From: Campylorhamphus procurvoides | Lineage: Eukaryota; Chordata; Aves; Passeriformes; Dendrocolaptidae | Direction of reading: 5' to 3' | NCBI GenBank assembly: GCA_013396655.1 | Contig: WBMV01005965.1 | Coordinates: forward strand, 1,118,193 to 1,182,192 | Length of the DNA stretch: 64,000 nt | Shown: in pieces, positions 25,101 to 40,100 of the stretch | Position numbering within the stretch: position 1 is the first letter of the stretch | Layout: each line of letters starts with the position of its first letter | The notes under the pieces: generated by a model | The model's input: only the letters and a program-made list of their open reading frames with translations | Told to the model about the DNA's origin: nothing | Databases searched by the model: none | Position numbers and translations under genes: made by a program

Positions 25101-28100
25101 TAAAAAAGTATACAGACTTGTTATTTGGATCCCAAATACTGGTGTTTATGCAGAAATTCCTGTAAAGGGTATATAGAAATTATAGAATATACTGGATACA
25201 AGTGTAAAAAGATATATGTAGTCTATTTTTATTACTAAAAATGTTTTGGTCTTCTGGGGAGTTCAGGTTACGGATTTTATATAACTGGGCATACATGTTA
25301 TATTTGGCCTAGCATACAGCAATACTTAAAAACATTTGAGTAACAGAGATCTCTAGATTTTGTTGTTGTTGTTGATTTCCCCACCAAATGAAACACAACC
25401 CGCCAGTTAAATTAACCTGTCAAAACATTCTAATTGTGGTATAACCGTACCAGCTGTGAAGCAATATGCAGGAACTCTTAGTGTACCACTACTTACCAGT
25501 GAGAATCTGATTGTACAGTTGAACACTATTTAAAAAATACATAATGTGTATCAAGTTAAACAGCAATAAATTTAGTTATATTCAGAAGGAAAATATGTGC
25601 TTAATATTTTAAATTATCTAGCTTTCTCTCTTGACTTAGTGTTCTTTGATAGGATGTGCTCATTTTGGGAATGTGCCAAAGTATGTGCTGATCATCCTCT
25701 GGAGATTTTTTCAGCCTTAATCATATTGGGTTCTCATGGTTGATTTCATCAGTTTGAGCCACAGTGGCCAATTCTAGTTGTCTGAATTGATGCACTGCAG
25801 TTACAGAGTACTGAGGGAAGGCATGAAACAGAAATTAGCTGGTTTAGATACGCATGAGTCATCTAATTTTAGTAAGGTTTGATCTTTTTAATTCAGAGCA
25901 AGGTGTATTATGTATAGTAGCTAGTTTTTTCATCCAGTCAAAAAGTTCAAAGGCTGAAAGGCAGGGAGCCTATAAATTTAAATGGCCATCCAGATTATTA
26001 AAAAAAAATCTGCTGTATATTTTGTATTTTACATTTTATATTCCCTTCTGTCTGTTTTATCAGAATGGTATATAATATCACCAAAGTGATACCCCGTATG
26101 GCATATTATATTACTGCTGCACATTCTATGCATGTAATAAAGTAAAATACCAAGCTAATACACAAAATTTAGGACTTTAACTGGCCTCATTATACGTCTG
26201 AATATATTTGCAACCTATTGAAATCATCATATGCATGTGCATATATTTGTTCTGTTAAATGTCACTGTGCATTTAAAACCAGCCACAAAAATTAAGAATT
26301 CACGGGTATCGTGAGTTCTGCCACTAACATAAATTATTTGCAAGCCATAGATATTTATGTTGTACTCAGAAAAAAAAAGGTAATGGGAAAGCAACCTATA
26401 AACTACGTTGACTTTGTAATAGAATTATTATACATTGTAGGTGTTGAGCAGAAAGAGTATCAGTTTTAATTAATGCAGATTACCATAGCTCTTAGAAAGA
26501 AATCTGCAAATAAATGTTTTCAGTGTCCGCTAAACGTGTTTCCACTTTTAGCTTCTAATGATTTTTATCAAGTAGCTTGACAGATGAATCACCTGAATTG
26601 TCTGTCCAAAGAACATTAATCCCATCAAATGAGTTTAAATATTCCCTGGAGATTGTAAATACTTTTCAATCACAAACATAAACAGATGACTGCTGTTCAA
26701 TTTGAGATTTATTACCTGCCTAGATCAAAATGCAAAAAATGTTACTCAGAAATGTTATAGATAAATGTGATCTTTTTTTCATATGATTAAATAAACTAGA
26801 TTGAGTAGTAGTGTTAAGATCAATTTGGAAAAAGTATGACAAGTAGGCTTCTTAACTTCAACTGTTAACACTCACTTTTCCAGCAGAATTAGCTGATTGA
26901 TCAAGTCAATCATTCTATTTTTCAGTAACTTCCACTTTGCATCTTTAGAGATTAATATAAATGGTGAGCTTTTGGTCCATCAAAATGTTATAATGCATGG
27001 TTTAAAAAGTTACATCAGCTGAGCAAATGTTAACCCTTTCATTGGGATCCTTTAGCTAATATTTTCAAGCTAATGACTTTTTATCAAACATTTGTAGATT
27101 TTGTTGACTGAAATCTATCACAAGATGCTAAGTTGAGAGCAGTAGAGTGTTTAGTTGTCCCAGCCTCCTAGGCTGCCTTTTCTGGTTATAGCCAGTATTA
27201 GACTAAAATTGTGTAGATCTAGTGCAGGTTAAAAATGTTTTTGGTCAAATTTTTAAGTTAATAAAATGTAAGAATCTGTAAGGTATAATATGTATAGCTC
27301 TTCTATCACTGCAGTAAAAGTAAATTCATGTTTCACTCATATGTGACTGCTGAACGGTCACAATCTGCTTGTATGATACTGGGCAAGAAAGAAACATTTT
27401 CTGAATTAAGAGGTAGGAATATTTATCTTTTATATAGATCTTTTCATTGGGTAAGGATTTCAGTTTAATTTGTATCAACATATTTATACACAGTGGATGA
27501 AAAATTTTTCAAACATGAAGCTGAAGATGAGATGTTATTTTATGGCTGCATGTCAAAACAGATTGCACTGTGCTTGAACTTTGCATATTTGCTGTGAACA
27601 TCTGTATAATAACATGTACAAATTAGCATTTATTCCACTTGAGATCTGCAAATCTGAAGTTTATTTGCAAATGTAAATTCTGCCTTGCCTGAACAGAATG
27701 ATCATGCTCTGAGAAAAAAAGAATACTTCCTGTTTTGAAGAGTTGTTCAGTTTGAGTAATTCTGCCAAGAATAGCTTTAAATACTTTGTGGATTGGACTG
27801 TTTTTAAGTTTCTTTTAGTTTTCAAGACATATTATGCTTATTTATTTATTGGTTTTTTGCAGGTTAGAGATGACAACAAGAGACAACACCCATGCCTAGT
27901 GGAGTTCTCAAAATTGCCAGAGCAGGAAAGAAATTATAACTTGCAAATGTCACTTGAAACACTGAAGTAAGTTGCTGGAACTTTTGAAGTCTATAGTTAG
28001 AGTTTCCTGAGAAGCTGCAGTTTGCAGAATTATATATCAACACGTAATTAAAATTTGACATGTAGTTGAGGTTAATAATATGAAAATGGCGAAGTGAGAT

Positions 28101-31100
28101 ACATTAATGAAAGATGTACTTGGCATTGAAAATGACATTGACAGTCTTTACTATCTATGGAGTTTTAGAATTATTGTGGTAGTGCTGAATATGAAATGGC
28201 AGAAACAGTCAGTGTTCATGTAGTTTGGAGGAAAGAAATAGATCCAAGCTTTGAAAAAATCTCTACTTCTTATTTGGTTTAATTCAATTTAGTTTAATTT
28301 CCTTTTTTTTAATTGCCAAATCACACGTTGACACTCAATAGATATTTTTTGGATTTCACTAATGATTCACTTTGCTTCAGGACCCCTTGCTGATATTTCT
28401 GTGTCATCTGTGCATAGTGCCACAGATCAAACAGTAGTAGGCATCCCCTCCTTTTGTAGATCAGCAGTCAGATGTGTGAATGTCATGGAAGTTCTCCAGT
28501 TAGAATGCTAGAAAATTTCAGGGAGATGTTAAAGGATTTGTTCAAGGAATCTAGTTATCTGGCACACAAAAGTGCAATTCTTCACCTCAGCTTTGTCAAT
28601 CAAGCAGGCGTGAGTTCTTACTTTGCTGTGACTACATTGAAAAATCTATTATTGTAAGTAATTTCTTCTGTATGTGGCATTGCACCTAGCCAACATATGA
28701 AAATATTTCTCAAACTGATAAATGCTCTGTGGTGTATGTGGTTCTCCAGTTATTCGTATTTGAAAACTATTGGTTTTTTTCTTATTAAAATATAGTTGCT
28801 TTTTCCTATTCACAGAGTTTACAAAGGATGAGTGTCTCCATGTGATATTAATTTTCTGGGCATATATTTGCCTGTATTATTAAAATATTTGCCATGTAGA
28901 CTGATGGTGCAATATAGTATTTACACTCATAATATAAGGACTTTATGTTCTCATAGTAGAAAGCTAGGTAGCACACCCCTCCTGCACTTTCTTGCAGATT
29001 TGTTCTCAGGTCAGCTTCTCTGATCCACTATGTACTGATCCACTATTCCCCCAGTAAGAAAATTGCTTAGTAAAAAACATTTTTATGACCCTAAGTGTTA
29101 AACAGTTTTTGGGAGAGTATAGTGTAATTATTTAGAGATAAAGCATTTGGAGATAAATTCAACTGGAAGCAAGAAAATAAATTCATATTTGTCTTCAACT
29201 AGATACTAGAGTTTCAAGGAAGTTTTTTGAGACTCCTGTCAGCACAGCAGTGTGCTAAGAATTCAGAATACCTTCTTCCTTTCAATTTTATGAAACTGCA
29301 AAAGATGATGTAATTGACTTTCCATACAATTGGATATTTTCCTGGAATAATCTACATAATATGACTCAGGCATCAGAAAAATTGTGCTCTCATAATTAAA
29401 TGCACACTCCTAATGTTTCACTAAGTACTAAACAAATTTTATGAGTCCTTATATGATTGCTTGTTCAAGACCCAGTGCTTTTCTAATCTAACCCTGTAAA
29501 AAAATCATTTTATAAACATATAAGTTATGGATTACTTTTACTTTACTAATTTTATCGCTTACTCTAGGGAGAGCCCTTTCATTAAATGGGTAGTATCCAA
29601 AATATAAAACATTGTTATTCTATGGCTTTCAAAATTTATATGCTTACTGAGTTCAGTCTTCATTATGTCCTTGTATTAGTCCTTGTTTTCTGAAATATTT
29701 GCTTCTACTTCTGCAATGTCATGTTATGTTCAGGGTCTAGAATAAGAGTGCCTTGCCCAGGTTATTTCTGCAAGTTTGCAAAGATGGAAAAATTAGTGTA
29801 CTAATCACTCCTAGGTGATCCATACTGTGATGACTAGAATTTTAAGCTATCTTGACTGTTTTTTTGCTAGATGTTTCTAGTCTATAGTCTACTAGCTGTC
29901 AACTGCAGATGGGCAGAAAAAGGGAAAGAGGGAAAGAAAATGTTCTTTTAAGACTTCTCCTAATAATTTTCTTGACAATTTGCATTCAGGTGCCTACTGC
30001 ATACTTGAAATATTTGCAAGACATTGAGAATAACTCTTGACTGTAGTTGGGTTTTCTTTGTTGGTTTGTTGCCAGTTTACTAGATGAGAGAGTCAGAAAA
30101 CAAGGAAGTTCTGAATCATATTTTTTGATACAACATTTCAATATATTGGAATCTATGTATATTTTTCAGTATGATTGAATACTTTCATGAATTATAAAAA
30201 TGATATACTGTATGAAATGTCAAGATTCAGGAATGAGTTGCCTCTGAAAGTGTCATGAGATTTAAAATATGCTTGCTCATACTGTTTCTGCACATTCTTC
30301 TTTGTTTATTTCTTTTGGTTTTGCTGCTTATTATTTTGTGATTTTCCTGTTTCTATCTATTTACGCTGTTTCGTATGATAATTGTGATAAATGTATCAGT
30401 GTGATGATGAGAGCTGCATTCAGCCACTTTTAGTTTTCTTGTTTAGGTTTGAAGTGGTTTAGTGGTCTTTCAGGTTCTGTCAATACAGTATGTAATTTTA
30501 CCCTCCTGTAGCATTCTGATATGAATTTGTTTTGTTTGGTAGAGATAATATAGTGTCCAAGTTCCTGGCTTATGTACAAGAAAATTAGGGTTACCAGAGG
30601 TTAGCTCCTCTGTGCTGGATTCCTGTTAGATATGTTTCTCTTACTTAGATTAGTGATAGCTGCATAGGAGTTGTACTATTTATAACACTTGAAATTTAGC
30701 TGCATGGAGCATTTTTTGCAGATAGTGTGTTTTGCAGGAGGTGGCCACCACATATTGGTTTGCTCATTTCTGATTTTACTGTCTAATTTTAAATTAGATT
30801 CACAGTCCATAACAGTAGGATTTACTTCATATATCTAGCACTAAAAATATGCTGTAATAGTCTCCTTGAAACACACAATTCATCTGACAAGCAAAATAAT
30901 GTTAGGGCAGTATTGATGCTCCATTTTTGGTCAAGAGCAGTAAATATGGTTCAAGCAAGGTTCTGTTTTGTCTAGGGACAACAACAAATACAAACCTTGT
31001 TTTCCACTTTTCTTCCACTTTGGGGAAATTGGGAGTGGAGTCCAAGGTATTTGCATTTGTGATTTTTTCTGTGTAGTCAGTTTCAATCAAAGATGTGGAT

Positions 31101-34100
31101 GTCACCCTCAGACTTTGAGAAAATTCTCATCTGACTCCAAAGTGGTCTTTGATTTCGTTTCATGTCAATGTCAATATTTTAGTAATGCATCTAAGCTAAA
31201 GAAACTTAAGACTTTCTAACCCAGTATTAAATATGAATGCAGGATGAAATAATTGATGGCATACAGATCAAATTCTGGAGACAAATGAGACTTAAGATTT
31301 ATACTGCTGGACTGTAAGGAAAGGAAGAAGTCTGAAGTAACACAAACACAGTTAATACTGTTGACCCAGTTCAAAGGTTATGTAGAGAGTGTTTTCTGAA
31401 ATGAGCTGCATCTTGCAGAGTCAGGCCAGAATGGGCTGGCTGGCTCAGTGGCTCTGTGGTATCAGCCTTGTCGTGGATGACACACTGTGTCTAGGCTGGA
31501 TAAGATGGCAGTTTTGGCCTAATGCTTTATCATGCATTCTCCTGTCAGCCCTCTCTTCAGTAGTGTGTCTTAAAAAAATCCACATGCAGTTAAAATCTCT
31601 GAACAATAGCCTCTCTTGGTAAAGAAAACACATTCTAAGGATGACAAGGGAAATTTTCTGCCTTTTCTCTTTTCATCAGCTGTCATGTAAATAATATAAC
31701 ATAGAAAGATTTGAAGTGGTATGAATGAGTGTATAAGCACTATGGATAGGTTCTCATGTCAGAAATAATGTTTCAAGGGCAGGGAGTCTTCCGGTTGATG
31801 TCTCATATAGATGAAATAGACTGTAGAACAATCCCATTTTAAAGTATCCTTCTCATGTTTTTACTAAAACTTCTTGTGGCATTTCTTAATGTTATCAAAA
31901 AGTTTATTACATATACAGAAAGCCTGGCATTATATATTATATTGCTATTATATATATATTACTATTATATTGTAATAATTTTTACAGGTCTCCTTTGTGA
32001 TATAGTGACATTTATATTCACAGCAGAAACTCTAAATATATAAACTGGCATTAATTTTTCTCTGATATCTGTGTCCTAGAACCCTGCTGGCATTAGGCTG
32101 CCATGTTGGAATTGCTGATGAACATGCTGAAGAAAAAGTGAAAAAAATGAAACTTCCAAAGAAGTAAGTTGAAATTCAAATGCATCTTTTTGTCAGGCAG
32201 TGTGAGTTAAGTGAACTCAGTTTTAACAATTTGATGTTTATTTTGCTAGTTTTATCTTGGACATGCATATATGCTTATGAAATTTCAGAAATTTTCACAC
32301 ACCTTCATCCACAGTTTTTCTTTTAGATATTTGTGACCTGATGTGTAGACAAAGTTTAGGTTTTCTGTGATCTACTGAAATGTCTGATGTACATTGTTAC
32401 ATACTTATTTTGGATATGGAGTATACCACAGAGACTTTATAAAGAATTTTTACAGCAAATTTGCCAATGAATTTAACTGTGCTGCAAATATTTGAAAGTA
32501 ACCCTTTTGAAAGTCCCTGAATGGCCTTGTCTTGAAGTGGAGAGAACTCACAAAACTGCCTGACTTTTTTCCCCAAGCAGTTGATTAGTAACAGCATTAG
32601 TAGGACTGGGCTCAGGCTGGTATGGTATAGAGTTCAGGACTACCATGGACCTGAAAGCAGCTGTCATGGCCGAGCGAAGGAACCCTGGCCTCTTCCTTAG
32701 CATCACTGCATCCCCCACAGTTTGGGAATGAAGAATTTGAGAACTTGAACACAGTTGAAATAATGAAACTGTGCTTGCAATGCATATGACAGCCCCACCG
32801 TCCAAATACGCTTGACCCCATGGGAAAAGAAGGATAATAGTATATATATAAAAACGGAAAGGTGAAGGTCACAGTTTTACTAGTAGAGAACTTCTGTATG
32901 TTCTGTTATTCCTGAATTTAAAGTAATAATTTAGTTTCCTTGGTTATGACTAAGACTAATGGTAAGTACTAGTTGCCAAGCTTCTGTCACCAGTAGCAAC
33001 TTGTAGCTCTTTGCAGGGACATGCTCTGTGCAGAAATAGCTGTTCCTCTGCTATTCCATGTCTCCATTTTTCACAGTAGCCCTTCACTGACCCATACCTG
33101 CATCCCAAAGACTGGTGTAGTCATCTCCAGCTTAGGTTTAGCTAAAGCAGGCTTTCCTTCTTCCTTTTGTGAGCTAAAAATACATGCCCATTCCGGCCAG
33201 GTTCCCTCAGGCTTCTGGGTAATACTTTACTACGAGGTAACTATAAGAACCTGGACCCTCAAGTCTTGGATATATCCTTGGATAATCCACTGTACTGATT
33301 TACATACCATTACATACATATCACAGTTTCAGAATCCCTGATGTGGTGACTTCACCAGAATGAACGAGAATAAAAGCAAGATATTACTTTGAATTCCCCC
33401 AAACTATTCTTCAGTTTTGATATCCCAAAGTAAGTGCATATCCCTCAAAGAAGAAAGAGATATCTTTTGTATTTTTGTTCTGAATTTTCTGGACAGAAAT
33501 GTATATGCATTTGCAAGATTGTTCAAATGAATTAAGTTTCCTACTTTCGAAAAACTACAACTAAATGTCAAGTCTGAAAAAATTTTACTTCCTAATTTAA
33601 GAAGACTGATAATGCTGAGTCTTTTTAATGTAATTAACAGTCATAACTTTAGAAACCTGAGATCCTACTGAAGGATCATACTGAATTCCTAAGTCAGAAT
33701 TTTGATACCTCACATATAAAGGAAAAAAGGAGCAAAAATGAAATAAAAACATTCTATTTACATTCCTCAAAGCATCAGATAAGCAAAAATGGAGCAAAGA
33801 TCCAGTTGTGCAGCTGTAAGGCTGGATCACATATTTTATGGGATACAGTCCTGAAGAGAAGGGGTGCTGTTAGATTAGACTTAACAAAAGATTAAAGGAG
33901 GTGGGGGGAGAAGGAATGCCATTTTCTGTGTTTGCTAGTTATTTCTCTTTATCAGATGATGCAAATATGCAATCCCAACACTGTCGATTTTCCCATAATT
34001 TAGTAAGTTCTCATATCTGCTTGACTCAAAAACTTTTTGCTATTATGAAAAAGAAAAGCAACAGACATTGCTTGGATGGAACTCATCTGCTCTATATCCT

Positions 34101-37100
34101 GAAAAATTTTTTAAACCTTACTCTGTATATTCTTGTCTCTTTACTTTTTTTTTCTTTTCTGACATCCCATTTGCAACAATGAAGCTTGTTAAATGTTCAG
34201 AACAAGTTTATATTTGTTTTCTGCAGAATTTTGGCATCACAGGCATGCTGGTTATAAGTTGGGGGGAAAATCATATTTTCAACTGATGGTTGTGCCAGAA
34301 ATTTGCCTTTTCTAATACAGCATACTCTTTTTTGGACCATTTTGAACAATTAGCTGGTGTTCTGGAAACACAACTTTTGCCAGTAGAAATTCTTTTTCCA
34401 TTAGGGAGTATTTACTGGGTGTAACTTTTCTTCAGGTATTGAATAAAGCATCATTCTAAAATACCTCCCTAAAACATTGCAAGCCTTTGTTTTAGTAAAT
34501 ATAAACATTTAATGTTTCTGTGGGTTAAAAACTAAGTAAAAAAGAAATGGAAAAGGACAAAAGAATTTTTAAAACAAAAAGAAATTTATGTTTGGTTTTG
34601 GGGTTTTTTTTTGCTTTGTTTAATTTTCTCTTGTAAAACCACTCACGTAGACTGCTGGAAATCTTTAATCATGAGAAGAGAGTATGGACTAAGATCCCCT
34701 GAAAACACACCTTTCTGCAACTTGAGGTGGTGCACAAATAAAAACTCATAATGCTTGCTATAAATCAATGGCAGCTCAATATGGTAGTGCTAATGTGTTG
34801 TTGAAGCACTTAAATCCACTCCTGAAAAAAATAATTGTTAATAGCAGATACACTGAGCAAGATAAGGTCAGTAAGATACTGATGAGCAGATAACAGGGCA
34901 GAACATGAGGTTTTATCTGCCTGTTTCAACTAATAACATCAGTCTGCAACTAAAGAGAATGTGAACTGGTACACATAATATGCATTTGTTGTTTTCCTTA
35001 GTGTCCTTTGATCCTTATCCCTGGAGATCCCTGGTTCTTTGACCCTGTTCCTGTATTGAAATAGCTGTGGCTGTCATAGCTTTTATACACACAGTGTAAC
35101 ACCTGTGTGGTGGGGTGGGACAGGATGATCCATTATTCCATTACTGTCTGGTGTTGCTCATCTCACTGCAGCGACTTCTCAGCTACCTGAGGAAAGGTGG
35201 CCATAAGGGCAGTCAGCCGGAATGTGGGAGACAGCCCCACAACTACGTGCTTAATTCTGTAATAAAACCCCACAGATTGGTAACTATGCAAATGATTTAT
35301 CTTGGATTGATGTTCTTAAGTTATTACTTTCATACGTTTTCTTTTTAATGTAGTGATTTTGAAGGAAGGTCCAGCCTCATGTTTATAGATGATAATTCCC
35401 TTAAATACCTGGTTGTTTTACATTATTGTTTTCAACACATTATTTGTTTACATGAAGAGAATTAATTAAGATTTGAAAAGTATTTAAATATTTTAAAATA
35501 TAAGTGAGGATAAATACTGTTTCTTTTTCTATGTTGCTGTCAGTACAAATAAAGCAAATACAAGAAAATGACAAAATTGTTTAGAAAGTAATGGGACAAT
35601 GATTTAAACTAGCCATTCTATAAACACCCCAGGGTGTATAATTTCAGTGAGAGAATGCAGTTATTTATTTTGCACAGACCCATTTTGTTGTTACCAAAAT
35701 AGTGCTTTGTTTTGTCAGTATGCTCAAGGAAAAATAGAATCATAGAATCATTTAGGTTGGAAAAGGCTTTGAAGATCCTGGGGACCATACTCAGGGATAT
35801 TCAGGGCGCATCCACCAGCTCCAGCCTGGTTTCTTCTGGGGCCACAGGGAAATCTCAGCACTGGCACCTGGAGAGTATTTGCTCCCTCTCATTGCCCCCA
35901 GCCTTGGTGTCTGCAGGCTGTTTTTAACACCTTTTTTTCTCACTGCCAGTGCAGCATTTTGCCTTTTCTTAAAAACGTTTTCCCAGTACAGCCACTGTCT
36001 TCCCCCACATTTTTCTCTTGCTGCTCCTCTTCTGCTGAGCTAAGGGAGGTCATGTCCACTACCATGGTGTTGCTGCATAGTGTTGTAGGTTTGTGTTGTA
36101 AATCTGTCAAATTCTGTTTTGCTGCATCCATCACCATATACTTTACACCCTTTATTGAAGAATATTGAGTCATAGGAAAAGTAGAAGATTGCTGTAATTA
36201 ATTGAATGGGAACAAATTTGTAAAAGCAGCATTCCTAGAGGCGCTAAAAAAAAGTGAGGCCTTTCTTTTCTGAAGTCATACTTAATTTTTCAACATTTTC
36301 TCCTAGCATTTGAAGGATAGTTAAGGTATGAAGTATTATAAAGACAAACTTTTTTTAGGTGAATATCATAAGTGATCTTATGATAAGTAAGCAATTTGAT
36401 CTGATCTGTCTCTCACAACCGTATATGTAATTGGAAGAATGTATTTACTTGTTTCAGAGGGAGATATATAACATTTAATAAGTTTTGTAACTGCTCAGAC
36501 ACAACACTAGTGTTGGTATAAGCATTTAGATAAGCAACATCTTAATCTACTACTTTGAATATGTGGAAGTACTAAAATACTTTAAAAGCATTTTTGATTC
36601 AGACCAATTTGGGTAGCTTTCATTACCAGTTTACTTCATGCCATCAAGATGCAATTAGCTTGAAACAAAATTAGCTTGACAGGGCATTATTAGTAATTAG
36701 CAATTAGCTTGACAGTGCATTATTATTCTTTATGTTCAAAGATGTATAGCATATTTATGTAGATATATTTGTATAGGTGTTACACTTCTTTCCTTTGTGG
36801 TTTCTGTTATTTTTACTTACTGAAAAGTAACTGTGAGTTCTGTGTTTTTCAACAGCTATCAGTTGTTAAGTGGATATAAGCCAGCACCCATGGATCTGAG
36901 TTTTATTAAACTGACCCCCTCTCAAGAAGCTATGGTGGATAAACTGGCAGAGAATGCTCACAATGTGTGGGCAAGGGACCGTATAAGGCAAGGCTGGACA
37001 TACGGTATCCAGCAGGTAAGTGCTAACTTCAGACACTTGGAAAAGCACTTCTCTGTTGAGATATTTCACAGTTAGATGGGATTAATGGGGATATACAGTC

Positions 37101-40100
37101 AGGAAGAAACAGCTGATGAATGTTTGTCAGTGAGAGAAAACAAAAATACATAATTAAAGCAATCCTATTAAATCTTCTAGCAGTATGAGACTAGCAGTAT
37201 TAAAAAACCTGGTGGTATATTCTTGTATGCTATCTAGATCTCAGGGTGAGAAAATTGCATGCAGGAAGCTAATGTGCTCTAGTATATTAAGAAATGTAAA
37301 CATTGACTTTCACTAGTGGAATCATTTAAATAAATGTTTGTAGTCCTGGGAATTGAATAATTTTGCTTATCCAGGAAAATCCGAATGTAAACTTCTAGTA
37401 ATCACTTTGCTAATATGTTTTATTGCTGGCAGAGACCATATTTAACCAAGAATAGTTAAGTCAGTCTCAGAGTTCCAGTCCTACTTTAGTTGTTTTGTTT
37501 CAGTGAATAGGAATATGTTGTAGGTATCACAATGTGTTACAGGGGAGGGGAGTAAGAGTGAAGCATGGATGGACTGTTAAAGCAAAACTCACATGCTTTG
37601 ACTTCTTTAAAAACCCCCAAAAAAGTCAATTTTGTATACAACAAGCCTAATTTAGTGTTTTTCAAGACAGCTACTACATCAGTTTTCTCTTAAGAGCCTT
37701 ATTTTCTGTTCTTTTTGTCATTGTGAATTTTACATGCACAAAGGTCTCTTCACTTCTATTAATAAATGTGTGATAGCATATCATAGTGAAATTTTTAGGA
37801 AAATTCATGCCTTGGGAAAAAAAATGAGTTTTTGTGGGTTTGCACTGAGCATAAAAAAAAACCCACTATTTTTGCAAAAATGAGAAAGTTGTTTTGTAGC
37901 TACATACCCCTTTCTGCCTATAAACACTGGTTTTGTTTTCGGTAAAAATTTGAGTTATACATTTCAGTGATGGACATGAATTTTGGTTCTGTACAGGACC
38001 AAAACTCATTCTATTTGAAAAACTTTTGTATAAAAAAGTAAATTAACCTGCTTTTATATGTATATTAAGACATGCACTTAATTTCACTTCATCACATACT
38101 GATAAAGTACGTTTCTGTGGAAAATTATATGCTGCATATATGCTTTTCAATATCATCCATTGTAGTATCTTACTGTAAAGCTGTCACTGTGTTACTTTGT
38201 AAACTATTTAGGAAATCTATGTTTTGTTTTTGGGTCTAGGCAGACAGTGAGCCAATTCTTATGTTTGCAGACTGGAATGTATGTAATATTCCCTACTATA
38301 TAAACACTGCAGATAATGCAGTGTTGATGCAAATCCTCATCTTACCACAGGATGAAATTTTCCCATAATGCTGCATCTTTAAGTAAGAGATGGTGGCCCT
38401 TTGAAGTACTGTTAATATTTCTGATAGAATATGAATCAGAAGAAGTGTTGGAAGTGAACTCACTATTTCAATCCTGTGTTTGGTGGAGTCAGTGCACAAT
38501 TTATTTGTAGAATGAAAAACTGTATGCTCAAAAGACATATATATTATATATTAAGGAATGCACTCAATAATTTACCCTATACCTCTCCTATTTTTTATTC
38601 TTCCAGAAGCCAGTACTTTTCAATACAGGGCCTTGCCAACTGAGAGATTTGAAATGAATGAAAGTTAGGAAATAGTTACAGCTTTGATAGAAATTTCACA
38701 TAGCCCAAAATTCAATTTAGTTTTGGGACAGAATTTATTGGTTAAGACAAAGCTAAGAAATTTCTGGAATCAAATGCATCTCTTAGTTAATTACACTTCT
38801 ACTTAGCATTGGGAAAATTTAATCCCATTGACTCATAGGTAATGCATAAAGTTTCTTGAAGACAAGCTAACCTACCCTATGTATCCATGTGTCTTTGAAA
38901 AAAACACAAATAATTTTGCCACATTTATTGGAGTGAATTTACAGCTAAATTACATTTTCTGAATTAGTTAAGTCTTAAGTAGGAAAGGCAGTTAAATAAT
39001 GATGTCAAAGACTTTTCCCAGTTTTACTGGGTTGGGAATGATAAGTAAAAGATGGAGTGGAAGTAGGTGTCAATGAAATAGTTTCTCCTTTACATCAACA
39101 CCATATGTCTATTATGCACTGTCTTTATGTATGTTTTGGTGTGCCTGTTGATATAGAAGGTTCTGTATTTGAGGAGGTGTGATGTGATAGTCATAAATCA
39201 TTAGTTTTATTATGGTTCCCAAAGACAGAGGAGTTGCTCCATTTGGTTTTTAAAAAAAATCAGAAAAACCCCCCACAACAATGATCAGACAAATCCAGTA
39301 TGGGATATAACCTAACATTAAACACTTCAGCTTAACGTCAGAAGAATTATGAAGTCTGTCTTATGTTCTCAGCCCTGTGCCTGGGGAGAAAGACTAAACT
39401 TAGTGTTGAATGTAAAATGTTGTGGCCCTGTGAAAAGACATTTCTGAGGCTCACAGGGAAGGACCAGAGGGAAACAGGCAGACTCAGTTATTTACACTGA
39501 ACAGCTCTCTGTATTTTATCTATGGACTCTTAAAATACTGTCCTGAGGGCCAGCCTTGGAACTCTGGCCTTTCCTAGACTCCCTTCCTAGTAAATGCCCT
39601 GCTCTCTGGATGACAAAGTTCAACATGAAAATTAAATCTGTGCTCACTTACTACATTTTATAGTCTGGTGTGAGAAAACTCATGGAAAATAGAGGTACAG
39701 TTTTAAACCCCTTAGTCTTGTAATTACTGAATGATGCCCTACCCATTTTTCAAGAGCTTTTAAAAAAAAAGACCCCATATGCTCAAAGATATCTGACTGG
39801 ACATATTGAATGATTATGCTTTAAACATACAAGTTTGGGTTTTTTTGTCTGATTCATTCAAACTAACTGAAGATTTGTGTACTGAGTGGGGCACTGTTAA
39901 GAAGGTAGTGCAGTGAACAATGTCATAGTTATTGCTTTCAACAGGGTGTGATTGTTAAAGATGAACAAGAGCTCAGAAATAATCATGGCCTTCAGGAAGC
40001 AGATCTACAAGATCAACAGTATAGTTTGCTCCCTTATTCTTGGCAGACAAATTATAGTAGTCTCATGTATGGTTAAACAGATAGAAGATGCCCTTGAAAA

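Larger units (their letters stand above)
32164..36855 (+). other. RYR2 intron L-M
   Basis: 4.7 kb. GC-richer unassigned blocks at 32590-32830, 33010-33260 and 35105-35240 look like old insertions but match nothing I know. A CR1 tail with an unassigned GC-rich extension lies at 35733-36080, and a 33-bp tandem repeat at 36669-36726. Confidence 0.75.

Noticed and set aside
32548..32872. Possible processed pseudogene (overlapping frames on the minus strand and a short plus-strand Met frame near 32646)
   Set aside because: Frames are short, carry no known protein motif, and there is no poly-A tail or target duplication.
33021..33341. 106-residue plus-strand open frame
   Set aside because: No domain or codon-usage signal; the surrounding GC-richer block looks like an old insertion, not a gene.
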